Positions 52,195 to 63,802 of a DNA stretch of 64,000 bases are shown one piece after another. The position numbers and the translations under genes are program-made. Below the pieces are notes generated by a model, which saw nothing but the letters and a program-made list of their open reading frames with translations, did not search any database and was not told the DNA's origin. Origin of the DNA: Tribonema minus (taxonomy: Eukaryota > Sar > Xanthophyceae > Tribonematales > Tribonemataceae). Each line of letters starts with the position of its first letter. The stretch's first letter is position 1. Location: positions 868,001 to 932,000 of the forward strand of contig JAFCMP010000301.1 of assembly GCA_017506865.1 (NCBI GenBank), written 5' to 3'.

Positions 52195-55100
52195 CTATTC
52201 GAAGTTGTAGTGATCAGGCAGGCCATAGGGGGGAGTGACTCTGTCCTGATGCCTCCAAATGCGCGCGACCCATTTCTCTGTCTTGGCAGGTGCGCCCTCG
52301 TGCTCTACTCTTTCATCAAAAGCCCCCTCTTTAGTTGCCGGAAAGAATAATAATGCCTGGCCTTGCTTGGGCCTCACGGAAAACCCCAACCTGTTGAAGA
52401 CTGTGGCACCCCCATCACTGTGCAGCAGACGCAAAGATGAAGGACAGGACAAGTCGGTACACCGTCAGTGAGATGGCGCAAAGCTGCATGTATATGTGGA
52501 CGTGCAGGGTCAGCTTCACTCACTATGCATGAATTAGGTTCGTTTTGGGTTAAGCCATGCTCTGCCACTTTGTCTACCACTAACTGAACTTGAAGCGACC
52601 AATCTGCTTTCCATATTGGGCTAGGCACATAGCCCAGTTCTGCACTAAAAACATTACCACAAACTTTAAAGAATGGCAGACATATACATGGGCTTCTTCT
52701 CTCGAAGTCTGTCTTTAAGTTAGTGCTTTGGCCTCAACATCTGTTGTGAAACCTTCACATCTGCTCTGACGCTGCTAGCATGCTTCATTTCTGCGTATCA
52801 GCGTCAATCATCGAAACAGTTGAATCACCTCGATGCTGCCCTGCAGGTACTTATCAGCAGCAGTCGGCTCGCACAACAGCTCGTCAAAAGTGTCAGTTTT
52901 ACCTGAGGTCAATGTAGTGGATGGAGCACACATCAACAACAGCCTAACCAATGGGGCACATGCCACATGGGGCACATGCCACAGGTCAGGATATGGCCTT
53001 GCTCTATATTGTACCCTAGAACGTTCTGCTACTACTGGCCCACAATGAATACGTCCTAACTTCACATGTATGACAAATCCATTAGAAGCAGGACTGCTTC
53101 GCACTGCAGAAAAGATAGGATCACACACCAGCTTCAGTTTGAGGGCTGCCTCGCATGAGTGCCCCAATGGCTTGAGTGCAAGGCGACATGTATTGCAAGG
53201 CACGTGCAGTTCAATTGGTGATATGATAGCAAGCATGCCTCATCATATGATTAGAAGTCGTTGCATAAGTTCAAGGTCTACCGCAGCTCCTGCTTTCAGC
53301 ATTCATCAAGCACCAGAACATTTGGGTTTCCACCATAATCCTCATTATAACAAATGCGCGCCACAGGGCCGATCATGCTCCTTGACATTGGCAAGCCAAG
53401 TACAATCAGAAAAGGGATAGATAATGCTGGTGGCTTTGGCTCAGAAGCATGCAGGTGCTATTGGTGATGGCCTGCCCGCATGCGCGCGTGCTTGACGTAC
53501 GCTTTCTTTTCTGCACATAATGTAACGGCAGACCTGAAATATCTATGCCAACCAAGTACTTCCATTGTACGCGCTCTGAGAGCCACTTGGTATGGCCAAA
53601 ATTGGCGTGAAACATCATGGCAATCAGTGGCGTCAATCATGAAGGGGCCGCTAACGTTCACGATGACCTTTGCAGGTTCGATGAAGGGAACATGGGTCAT
53701 TAAAAAGTATGAGAGAACTTTCTGCCAATCTAATGGCGCAGCCGAATTGTGCGTCAGGCACACAGTGGGGAGGCATGGAGGCTTGCGAAGCTGTCGTGGC
53801 GCGTGCAGTGGCCTGTGGGAATGTTGCTACTAGTGCCAGCAACATGGCTTTGGCGCTGTGGCATGCGCTGCGTTGTCAGCGACCTCAGACGCGGTTCACG
53901 TCCAATGAACCACATCGCTTGGTTTGCATGAAATGGTCGCTCATGAAATCACGCTAATGATTCACGGCCGCAAAAGCTGTACAGAGTGGCTCAGAGAGGA
54001 ATAGACAGGATGACATGAGCACGAGTTCTGAACTGTTCGACCAACTGCTCAACTGCTCGGTGCAAGTACTGGTTTGCACGCTCACCTTTCCTGCACGTCA
54101 TTGCAGTAGACCAGCAGCGTACATAGAGTCTGTCCACCGCGCGTTGCATCCTGACAACAAGTCCAACGGAAACCGTATGTGTCAGCAGCATGCTACATGA
54201 TTGTTGGACAACTGCGTATACCCCACGCAGGTGCTGTACAGCAGCAGGAAGTCACTTGCAAACGCACTGATGACATAATACTTCTATACAGGTAGATTTG
54301 GAGAGTGTGCCTGCAGTAAGCCATCACTAATTAAAGCAGCAGATCCATGCCAGCTTTTGTCGTCCCAATATCCTTCTCTGAAGTATATACTTTCAAGGGT
54401 TTAGGCTCATGCGCCTGGTTTGTTGAACATCTACGCACACTGTGATCAGAGAGGTCCCACAGGAGTTGAAATGGACACTCCCTCTAGACTAGTAGCAGTG
54501 CTGATAAGATACACTACCTACACAACGAAATGAGCCATTGTGTTCAATACGCAAGTATAACTGACACGCTACACTGTAGTAGTACCTCAAACCACACCCA
54601 AGAGCACTTAAGCCAGGTACTGATGAAGCAGGACCAGTTCGGCTTCGTGGCATGTGTTTCATCCCGAACTATTGCAGGTTGGAAGCACTTCGAAGACCAC
54701 CTATTGAGGCCCAAAGGCTTGTGGAAGGCTCTGTTCATCATTTCGACAAAGATTCACTTGCACTGAGCAAGCATGATGTCCTCGGACTATGCAATGATAT
54801 TTGTGATGCTTACAAGTATAAGTGCCTAGCAAAGGCCAATCAGCTTACCTCAACAGTAGCTGCGCGATTCGCATCAAAATGAGGCGCGAGCTTCTGGCCG
54901 GGGTCATAGTGAATCACCGTCGGCGCCTCGAACGTCCGCCAATCGGATTTCAGCAGCTGCATCGCTCGCCGCACAAGCGCAGCATCACCAAGGCCAGTGC
55001 CATCCAGCGTAGTGGAAGTTGATGTTCGCATGCTCTGCAGCTGCTTGATCCGCTGCTGTGTGTACAGCGCCACCATCCCTCCTATCGCTGCCATCGCGAG

Positions 55101-58100
55101 TGCCCATGTGCTGATGCATGTGGGGAGCACAGAAAACCCGTTAGCTCACATAAAATGCATGTACGTTATGCAAAGGCGCCTTAAAGTCACCATGATCACA
55201 TGCTCGCTTTCATACCAGAATTGCGCAAATATGGGTTCATCTTGCAGCCCACCCGACATGTATGATATGCGCTAGACGCTAGCCGCCTTGGAGCCGACGT
55301 GCAACATTTCAAAGAGAACAAAGGCGCTGTCATGGCGTGCTTCTGCGGTGCGTGAAGCAGCGCAAAGTTGCTGCCCCTGCACCGCTTCAAATGTGAGGAA
55401 GGCCAGTGACCGTTACCAAGGTAGGTATAAGCTCCAATCAGGCCGCATTACTTGGAGGCATGGAGGAATGCGAGGATGTGGTGATGTGGACGGGGGCTCC
55501 TGCACCAACAGCGCCAACGCCAAAGTACATGAGGCAGACCTACACTGCTGACGCCCTGTACACCTGCTCTCATCAATCAAGCAGAAGACCTCGGCTGCAA
55601 GCTGGTGGGCACATTTGACATTGTCCAAGGCGATTTATGTGACTACCAAGTTGGAGTGTGTTCTCTGCGGCAAGAGGTTCACAGCATCCAACCCTGCACA
55701 GCAAGCTGAAGTCACACTTCAACCCCTCAATATGCAAAGGGCTCAAGAAGCCAGATCCAGTCGCCACAGAGACTGATGGTGAGGATCCAGAGCTCATAAA
55801 GGAGAGCGCCACGGCCGCCAGTCGAGCGCAGCAGCAAACCGGAAGTCAGCCATTGCTCAAGGGTTGGCGCGCTCCGCCATCACAGCGAGCCGATGCCGTG
55901 GCCTCTTTGGCGCGTTTTTCTTTATAAAGCAGCCTAGCACTTCACCTGATCGAGCAAGCGGATCTGGTGCAGGCGTCTGCCGCTCTTGGCTATTAGATGT
56001 TGTAATGTTGATGCTTTACAAAACGCCTTTGATAATGGCGCATGCACGTATGGACTTGTAATTATAAAGGCCCAAGGGAGGCCGGGTTGCCTGTGCAATC
56101 GAAAAGCTTGCGTCATCGCAGCAGCCTAGTCTGCGCTGTGCCCTAGGAGCTTGGACTCCATCAGTGTCATCGCGTGTACATACATAAACGTTCAACAAGT
56201 TGCAGTAGATGGCATTGCGGTTGAACCACTGGCGACGGTGCAAAATCACCATGTATGCTTGCTAGATAGAAGGTGACGGGTGTATGCACAGCTGTGAACA
56301 GACACCAAGAGGCGTACAGAAATAGAATATGATCGGAGTTCGTCTGCAGAAATGTGGCTCATTGATATACTTTGGCATATATACGCTATACATGTACGTT
56401 ATACGCATGATGTGAACATTCATATACAACCCCTAGTGCTGGCAACACTACAAACAACTTGTTTGTTGACGTTTTTTGTTGAAGTTGTTTGTTGGTCGCT
56501 TTACTTCTTGCAGTGGACTGGCAGTCACTGGAGTCACATCTGTGATGCCTGCAGCATATGCACAACATGCACACTCAAAGTTCTGCTTGCGGTGGCGTAA
56601 GGCCACACAGATGCGTGGCAGGCGACACTGCTGTCACTCCACCATCCGCATGAGTGCTTGCAGGCCAGCAATGGCCTCCCATCAAGAGCGAAGCTCTATA
56701 AAGTTGCGTGGCAATACCACTGAATGACAGAGACACCATACCAGATTTGGAATAATGTACCATTTGTCAACTCTTGTTTAGGGCGCAGAAAGCCCAGATG
56801 GTTGATGTCAAGCTTGTTGTTTGAGTTGAGTCTACATACTCTATACCTTGTGATCAGTGTGCATGATGATCACTCCTAGATGACATTGACGAATGGCTTC
56901 TCCCCCCCCACTACATTCTCGTCCATCTGTCCGCCCCCTTTGGGCTCCACCATGTGTGTCATCACACGCAAGGAATACGCCATGTAAAGCACTGCTGAGA
57001 GAGCTGAGCATATGCGTGTCAGCTCTATGCTGTCCAAAGCTAGAGGACTGACTGCTCCAGGCACCGACATCCTGCTTGCGTCCTTCGTACCTATGTAGCG
57101 ATCCAGCGACGGCCTCCAGCAGCTTTCCGCCACTGCGCCCTGATGCTGCCGAATTATGCGATTGCCAAAGTGACAACTTTCCAGCAATTCTGGTCGCAGC
57201 GGCCAGAATATTGGGTATGATGGCCTCTGATCGCGGAGAAGATTTGCGCCTTTCGCACACGAGCTGTGGCCACTATGCAAGTGCGCACTAGCTCGACTCG
57301 ACCAAATGGTTATGCCAACTTGCTGACAATAAATGATGCTTTAGAGTTGATTGAGGACTGTGGCACAAGCTCAGGTACATGTCATTGAGGTCAGGAACTG
57401 AGGCACGCATCACACATGCCGCTCTGCAAGTTAGCCATGACTGCACGACATCTTTGACGGAGCACACCTGTTACAGCATTGCCAAAGCCCCATAGTCACA
57501 TGATAAGCAAACGCCTCGACTAATGAGCTGCCGCTCTGTTGCATACTATGGCAGACTTTCAGCTGTGGGCAGGAAGGAGCCTAGCGTGCACTTTATTATG
57601 ACGATGGGGTAGCAGGAGTCCGCGCTCCCCTTAAAATGAGATGAATTGACAGCTCACGTTTTGGGAAGACCTTCTGAGGATTGCTGAAGTCAACCTTCTG
57701 GGCTGTGGCTGTGCGTGCTAATTCTTTGTGCTTACCTGCCCGCTTGCACAATCATCTCCGTCCTGCTAAGTCCCCCTACGTCACCATTGACCATCCACAC
57801 ACGCGCCAACGCCAGCCACACTGCAGGCCCCCCTGCCGCGAGCTTGAGCAGTTCCTGGGCGTCCTGCGTCCATCCAGCGTATGCCACGGGGCTAAGGCTG
57901 CATTGCAAGACAAAAGTGTGCAAGTAGACACTGATGGTGAGAAATGAATTCATTTACTGATCATCAAAACACTCTGAGTTCCTTCAGCATACGCCAACGG
58001 GATAGGGGGGCCTCATTGCAAGACAAAAGCGTGGAAGCAGACAAAGATGATGAGCAATGAAGTCGTTCGTCTACTCATGACGTCCAGGGCCTGCGGCACA

Positions 58101-58571
58101 GGCGCCTATGTGAGCAGTTCTGGGGCCTTGTGAGTGTTGGCTGCTCACGGCCAGTAACAATTTCGATATAGGCATCTCAAAGCCAGCATGGTCATATATA
58201 GGTTGCTAGCTTCCTCACCTCAAGCCCTTGTTCCTGGCTCTTGACACGATTGACTCGCACTCCTGCCTGCTCAAAAATTGGTCGACCAGGATCACGTCCG
58301 GCGACCTATGCAGATACGTTAAATTGAAAAACTCCTCGTCGATGTCGATGTGGGCATCCAGCTCAGCCACAGGAGCAAGCGTTTGTGCATGCAGGCATCC
58401 TGTTTGATATGTGCGACGCTGCCTCAAGTGCACAGGAGACAGGTAGCTTGTGCTGGAAGCCGCAGGGCGGAATGCTGAACACCACCACGGTGCAGCGACG
58501 GCAATTGCTGCAGCCAGGTGCCTCATGATAAGGCAGAGATGTTTTTTAGGTTTCACAACTGTAAACTTCAA
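52195..58571 (-). CDS. Prolyl 4-hydroxylase (2OG-Fe(II) oxygenase), exons incomplete
   Basis: Three minus-strand exons are recognised. Exon 58571-58219 (start ATG 58526, MRHLAAAIAVAAPWWCSAF, a signal peptide) contains DVILVDQFLSRQECESIV, the family N-terminus, and ends at donor TTGAG/GTGAGG, phase 2. Exon 55034-54849 contains SMRTSTSTTLDG and VIHYDPGQKLAPHFD with the iron-binding HxD; it is flanked by CTGCAG and GAG/GTAAGC, phase 0-0. Exon 52417-52195 contains DGGATVFNRLG, the distal His in EHEG and the 2-oxoglutarate Lys in EKW, then the stop. Phases show that at least one exon is missing in each gap. The enzyme hydroxylates peptidyl proline, probably in the secretory pathway. Introns of about 3.2 and 2.4 kb hold element fragments. 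Confidence 0.75.
52808..53236 (-). CDS. Unrecognised open frame inside prolyl hydroxylase intron
   Basis: 142 codons from ATG 53236 (MLAIISPIELHVPCNTCRLA...) to the stop at 52808; coding-like composition, no domain recognised. Other coding-looking minus-strand pieces nearby (PSPIWKADWSLQVQLVVDKV near 52.6 kb; FLIVLGLPMSRSMIGPVARI near 53.4 kb; KVIVNVSGPFMIDATDCHDV near 53.65 kb) are in different frames and may be parts of one decayed gene or element. A resemblance of WSLQV...EHGLTQNEPNSCI to a Ty1/copia RT segment is weak. Confidence 0.28.
   Translation of the reverse strand: MLAIISPIELHVPCNTCRLALKPLGHSCEAALKLKLVCDPIFSAVRSSPASNGFVIHVKLGRIHCGPVVAERSRVQYRARPYPDLWHVPHVACAPLVRLLLMCAPSTTLTSGKTDTFDELLCEPTAADKYLQGSIEVIQLFR
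55635..55925 (+). pseudogene. BED-type zinc-finger fragment (hAT-like), frameshifted
   Basis: One frame reads TTKLECVLCGKRFTASNP and the next, one base shifted, reads LHSKLKSHFNPSICKGLKKP, together giving CxxC...HxxxxxC as in BED fingers of hAT transposases. A polar Gln/Ser/Ala region follows and ends near ADAVASLARF. No catalytic domain follows; 120 bp later comes a retrotransposon tail. A transposase remnant lying in a host intron on the opposite strand is the likely reading. Confidence 0.42.
56046..56157 (-). mobile_element. 5'-truncated retrotransposon tail
   Basis: The longest tail copy: the reverse complement starts GAGTCCAAGCTCCTAGGGCA, matching the last codons of the element (GTATCCAAGCTCTTAGGGCA), and runs to the shared terminus with few mismatches. 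It lies inside the prolyl hydroxylase intron. Confidence 0.88.
57874..58078 (+). repeat. Imperfect tandem duplication of about 108 bp
   Basis: 57874-57963 and about 57982-58078 share CATTGCAAGACAAAAG, GTGGAAGCAGACA-like and GATGAGCAATGAA-like blocks. Both read LQDKSVxxDxDxE followed by a stop on the plus strand. Not assigned to a gene. Confidence 0.65.
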
Positions 58572-58747
58572 ACATGAACCTCACTTCAAACATGACCTTT
58601 TGAGTGACCTGAGCGTGCGTGGGTTCCGATTTGGAACAGTGCACCACAGAAGCACGCTGCTCCATTGCGCTGCTGCAGCCTTCGCAGCACTTCTGGTGGT
58701 CACATCATAGCAGTGCCCTGTATCTGTACCGTGCAAACGGTGCTGGG
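58572..58747. promoter_or_regulatory. Candidate divergent promoter region
   Basis: The prolyl hydroxylase start (58526, minus) and the DHHC start (58748, plus; 58619 possible) lie within about 220 bp, head to head. The interval must therefore hold both promoters unless a 5' exon lies elsewhere. No TATA box stands out. Confidence 0.4.
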
Positions 58748-59798
58748 ATGCGGCCGGTCCGCAGGCGGGGATTCGATCGACCATTCAGCTCAGACCAGAT
58801 AACGTCGTCTGCCCTGCACCCTATCGTCACCGCCTACTTCTGTGTGATCAGTGGCATCAGTCTGCCGACACCCCAAATTGTGGCGGTCCTCGTGCCGTAC
58901 GCAGTGCTGCAGGTATGTGCTCTGGCATAAGCCTGTCGTGTTGTTGTTTACCAGGGCCGCACTATGCAGTTCAGCACCTGTGCACAGTCGTATTTGCTTG
59001 GTTTCAGTGGAAAGGCAAAAGCATGCAGTTGGAGGCTGTTCAGTATCATGGCAATCGCTGTGCCATTGTAATTCAGTGTGACAACCGTGCACCCGAATGC
59101 CACTGATACTCAGCATCTCATGTTGTGTGCACTGGTGTGCTTGGTTCATGTCGCAGGTCGCACTCATATCCTTGTGGGTGTACCTTGGGCGAGTGGACCC
59201 AGCGGAGGAGGGGGGTTTCACATGCAAACGCAAAGCGGGGCAGAACATACAGCGCTACTGCCCAAGTTGCCGCAAGACAATCAGCGGCTTTGACCATCAC
59301 TGCAGCTGGCTCAACACCTGTATTGGGAGGCGCAACTACGCTCATTTCTATGCGTTAACAGTCGTTGGCCTGCTGGTCTTCACGTTGCAGACAGTTCTCG
59401 GCATTTTGGCAATCACACTCTGGAATGATGCTGCGGATCTCTCAGAGCAGTTTGGCAGTGCGGCTGCGGGGAGAGCGGCATGGTGCATACATAACGTGGC
59501 TGCATTCGCCATAGCAGCGTGCTTTGCGAGCCTTTCAGGCTTCCATACGTACCTGCTCGTCATAGGCAAGGGCACCTATGATTGGATTGTAGACGGGCAG
59601 AAGAGACGTGATGCGCGCAGGGTGCGGCGGCAAGCGAAACGTGCGCCTCTAGTTTCCAATGGGCACAGCAAGAGCAGCGATGGAACGGCAACACCGGTAG
59701 CACCGGGTATGCAACAAAGGCAGCAGAGCTTGCCACTTTCTCCAGATCTCAGTGTTGATAGATCCATCGTGCAAGAGGATGACACACCAATGGTGTGA
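58748..59798 (+). CDS. DHHC palmitoyltransferase
   Basis: Two exons, 58748-58912 and 59157-59798, with donor CAG/GTATGT and acceptor GTCGCAG, phase 0, 268 residues (an upstream ATG at 58619 would add 43). The first exon has the RRRGFDRPFSSDQ start and one to two membrane segments typical of ZDHHC1/11-like enzymes. The second has GRVDPAEEG, the truncated Cys-rich domain RYCPSCRKTISGF, the catalytic DHHC (residues about 101-104), CSWLNTCIGRRNYAHFY, and two further membrane segments. The CRD lacks several canonical Cys/His (RYC in place of HC). The C-terminus is basic, then Ser/Gln-rich. The enzyme attaches palmitate to cysteines at Golgi or plasma membrane. It reads divergently from the hydroxylase gene. 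Confidence 0.85.
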
Positions 59799-62139
59799 CG
59801 CAGGCTGCAGCACCGGCTTGCTCCAGTGCCATTTTACCCTGTTTGCAGATCTGTGGCGGCTGCGGCAGTGGCGCTACCATCAGCGATGAGCACAGCAACA
59901 GCAGCAAAAGGATTGGACGGCGCTGGAGCGTATCGCCAACATTCAACAGCGCCTATTGCCACGTGGCTCACACACACTAGGCTCAGCACGGCATTGAGCA
60001 AGGTTTGTGCACAGTTGCCGTGCATGCCGCTGCAAATGAGTGGCGTCTTCCTCGCAGCTACAGCACCACCGCAGGAGGAGTGCGGTCTGTGTTGCGCCAC
60101 CTCAAATTCGGCAACAGGATCAGCAGCTATGGCGGCGGCGGAGCAGGAACTTCAACAACTCATCAGAAGCAAGCGTCAAGGCGTTGGCGCATCAGCAACC
60201 AAGAGCGCGCGATGTCAGCATACTAACTATGCTCCCTGCAACACGTCAGCAATCTGCGGATGACACAGCGGCGTGACAGCCCTACACATTGCCAGCAACC
60301 TGGCTGAGTAGCTGTTGCATTGCACCTATGACAGACGCATCAGTAGCACAAGGCAGAGGGGGGGTGGAAGCCCACTTCAAAGTTGCGGGGAGGCGCAGAC
60401 ATCAGAGGGCTGTCATGTCAAGTAATTGCAAGCATGACAGCTCCACAGCGACCTATCCAAAATCTGATGATTTAGGTTATGTGGTGACAGTAATACAACT
60501 GCATGTGTGCTCAGGCAAATTACCTGTTGAGTGCTGTGCTATGGCTTGAAAGCCTACGCAATCGCTGGCAATTGATGACCACCTGCAGTTGAGGCGTCGC
60601 CTTGTGAGCTATGTGTCCCGTGCCTTTTCAGCCTGATGCACTACACAACTCAACACAGATTTGCATTGCACATCGTGCGGCTTCTTGTATGCATTCTAAG
60701 TTTTCTGCATTAGCATGCTGTGCTGTGCTGCTCTGCTTACATGTTTGTGTCAACATGCAGTAATAATTGATGCACACACTCATACAATGCATTTTGATGC
60801 ACACCACGCTTGCGGGCAACCCCCTGACATTTCGGGTGGCTGAGCATGCATGACGCGTCTTCTAATGCCAACACATTGTACATGCAGGTACATCAGCACA
60901 CAACCAGGTACACTTCCAATTTTTTGCAAAGAGAGCAGGCACAGCAGTACACCGAGTGGCGGAACAGATTACGATGTCCACACCAGCAGGCACACCAGGG
61001 ACAAATGCTGAAAAGTAATTCATACATACACAGCGCGTCTGCAATACTGCAGGATAGAAGCAGCTTGTGGGATTGTGTTGCACACACTAGTGCGGCTGTC
61101 TGTGGGAATGCTGAGCCTTCAAGGCTCAAGGCATGTAAGTAAGGGTATACTCGAACACGACTCGTGACTCGTACAGGTGCACGATGTGTCAATTGGTGGG
61201 ATGCGAGCACGCTGTGTCGCGCTGCAGCTGGCGCGCGCCTCACTCCCATTCAGCTTGGGGCTCCAGCCCCATGAATGGGTCGTTGAAGATGTTGTTGGCC
61301 GAGCACATGTGAGCAGCAAAGGAACGGAAGACAAGACAGCAGCATGCCTCAGAACTTGCACAAACAGATGCTTTGAAAATTGTAGGGATAACACATTGCT
61401 GCGCCACAATATGCATGCAGTACAGCATGACCCGTGATAAGATTGGAACTGCCGCCCTACTGTCCCGCCCCTGACCCAGGCCTAACTCTCGCTTGGACGC
61501 CAACCGGTTGCTGCAAAGGACAAAGTGCGAGCTGCGGTACCTGCGAACCGGTGACACGAGGTATATCGCCATGGCGACACTCCGAACTGCACAACAATAC
61601 AGCTCCGCGCTCGCAGCCGGGGCCAGCGGACGCGATCGGTGTAGCTGTGCAGTGATGCATGAGTGATACTGTTGATGCATAAATGCACAACGAGGCGCGA
61701 GCGCTCCCACGGCCACACACGACGCTGGCAGGATCCCTTTGTTCCGGGTAGCTCACTTAAACAAGCATCTGCTAATCCCATCTACTGCAAAGGCGAGGAG
61801 CCCCCACGACTGGACACCAGCTCATGCGCACTCGTCCTTAACAGCACCAGTTTTGACGCCTGTGGATGAGGTCGCCCTGGGAGAGATCGCGAGGACGACT
61901 AAGGGGGTCGGCGGCAGCAATCTCAAGGGCTCTACTGGCTGGTCCGACAGCCAGCATGCCCAAGTAAACGACCTGCGTGCTGCTGCTCACCTTGAAGGAG
62001 GCCTGCGAAAAACGTGTCGTGACCGGGACTGACAGCCCTCTTGTTGCAAAGTTGCCAAGTGTGCCACTTTGGGATGCGCACGGGGGGGCGGGTACCACAC
62101 AGGTGTCGCCGCCTTTGTGGACAATTTTGAACTGGAGAA
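59799..62139. other. Stretch without recognised gene
   Basis: A plus-strand frame at 59826-60263 (Ala-rich; AAAEQELQQLIRSKRQGVGA near its end) begins close to a CAG acceptor-like site at about 59848 and might be an exon, but no family is recognised. Elsewhere, overlapping short frames only. Confidence 0.45.
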
Positions 62140-63802
62140 ATGGACGCTGAGGCTGAGAGCACAGAGGCCCTGGCTGATCGGGGGGGGGCAGCGCCGGACG
62201 CTAGTGCGCAAGAGCAGAACAGGTGCGTCATAGATTGAGCATGCTAATGTGTGTATTACAGCCATGCAGCTCCACATTTTTGCGGCCAAGGCAAGATCTT
62301 ACCGCAAAGAACCGCGAGCGAGCCTTGAGTGTATTCACCTGCTAGTGTGCAAATGTGCACCACTATGTACTTTTTATTAATTCTCGCTCAGGGCACTATG
62401 TACTACCGTCTTGTCGATAATTAAGGTCACTGGACGGCTTTTTTGTTAGTTTCAACGCCAGCATAAAAACATAGGACACCCTTTTTATTGCTTCACCAAA
62501 AATATGTCCACCCCTTATTTTATTGCTTCAGCAATAAGATGTTCACCCCTCTTTGTGTGCCACACAGTACCGATTACTATGTTCACGACGAAGATTCACT
62601 CTGTCACAGCAAAGCTGAACTTGGTCGTGCTGGAGCTGGGCCATGCGGTGCTGCTGTACGTTGCTGCGGGACTGGCTTGAAACACATTAGGCGCTGTTTA
62701 ACAGCTTTGACCTCTGCTGGAGGCCTAGGCTTTTTGGCAGGATGCACGCGGACCCTGACAAAACTGGCGAGGGACGAAACGTTTTTTCTGCGGCTTTGGT
62801 TGTGCGGCGACGCGAGCGCGAATCAATTATGAAGAAGAACGAAGTGCATACATAGCAGTCGATCTGTGTAGCCTTCTTAAAATGCGTCCACCCCTTCTAA
62901 TTAGCTCCGCCAAAAGCACATCCACCCCCCCTTTTTACGCGGAAACAAAAAGCCGTCCAGTGACCTTAATTATCGACAAGACGGTACTAGCACTTACTCT
63001 GGCCCAGCAACCGTCGGGGCCTTGCCCAAGGCTTATATAATAGAAGTACGTCATGACTGGACTACTCTTGTATCACCTGGCAGCACGCGGCAGTATCATG
63101 CAGTGCACAAATCTCCCCATTTGTCATGACTTCAAAGCTTTGAGCTGGCTGATCTTGAGGTCACCGGGGCCGTCAGCGTAGTTGCCTCCATGACAAATGC
63201 GCATAGCATGACACCCTGGCTGTGATTCAATCCAGAGCAGACGGTATGCAACATTTTACGCAACCCGGGCCCCCGAGGCGTTGAAGTTGCATCTGCAGCT
63301 CAACACACCTAGTCCGCCATCTTCTACGTCATTAACGCTCAACGCGCCCATTCCGCACTCCCACTGACACCTGCATGGTTGCGGGCTGACAAGCGGACAT
63401 GCTGCATTGATCAGCTCACGATTACAACGTTGTTGTGTTCCACTGTGCAGCGCGAAGGCGCCAGTCTCCACGTGTCGAGATGGCTCTGGAACTGCCCCTA
63501 AGATAATCCTGGTCAGCAAGGGTGAGGATGGCAAGGAGCAGCTGCGCGTAGCAGTGGACTTGGAGGTGGCCAAGAGCGCTGCCAAAACAATAAGAAAAAT
63601 GGAATGTATAAAACCAAACACGGAAATAGAGTTACAGTGCTCACCTGTGGTGCTGCGCCTAGTGGCTGAGCGTATGTACCAGAAGGTGGAGCACCTTGGA
63701 AGGTTTCAAATGATAGTGGCGCCCGCACTGCCTGGCCTCTTCACAGTGTCGCGTGAGGCCCGTGCAGAGTTCATGGCGATCGCCATCGATCTCAAGTTCT
63801 AG
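62140..63802 (+). CDS. Elongin C-like protein (Skp1/BTB-POZ fold)
   Basis: Exon 1, 62140-62222 (MDAEAESTEALADRGGAA...), has an acidic start and donor ACAG/GTGCGT in phase 2. Exon 2, 63451-63802, follows acceptor CACTGTGCAG and keeps the frame, giving 144 residues. Residues 43-144 follow elongin C: PKIILVSKGEDGKEQLRVAV, AKSAAKTIRKM (family: ALTSGTIKAML), SPVVLRLVAERMYQKV (family: SHVLSKVCMYFTYK), FTVSREARAEFMAIAIDLKF (family end: ALELLMAANFLDC). Identity is low, so a paralogue is possible. Elongin C links substrate receptors to Cul2/Cul5 ligases and is part of elongin. The 1.2-kb intron contains an inverted-repeat element. Confidence 0.7.
62406..62984. mobile_element. Non-autonomous inverted-repeat element (579 bp) in intron
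   Basis: A perfect 38-bp terminal inverted repeat starts CCGTCTTGTCGATAATTAAG at 62406 and is mirrored at 62947-62984. It is bounded by TACTA at 62401-62405 and 62985-62989, a 5-bp target duplication. Subterminal direct repeats of the type TCCACCCCTT...TTGCTTCA/GCTCCGCC lie inside both ends. A 114-codon internal frame is not recognisably a transposase. Identical TIRs suggest recent movement. Confidence 0.85.

Noticed and set aside
52374-52628. Ty1/copia reverse transcriptase in the prolyl hydroxylase intron
   Set aside because: Only a short weak resemblance (EHGLTQNEPNSCI) without the catalytic box.
58757-58777. tRNA T-arm-like GGGATTCGATCGACC
   Set aside because: No acceptor or anticodon stem fits around it, and it lies in the DHHC coding exon.
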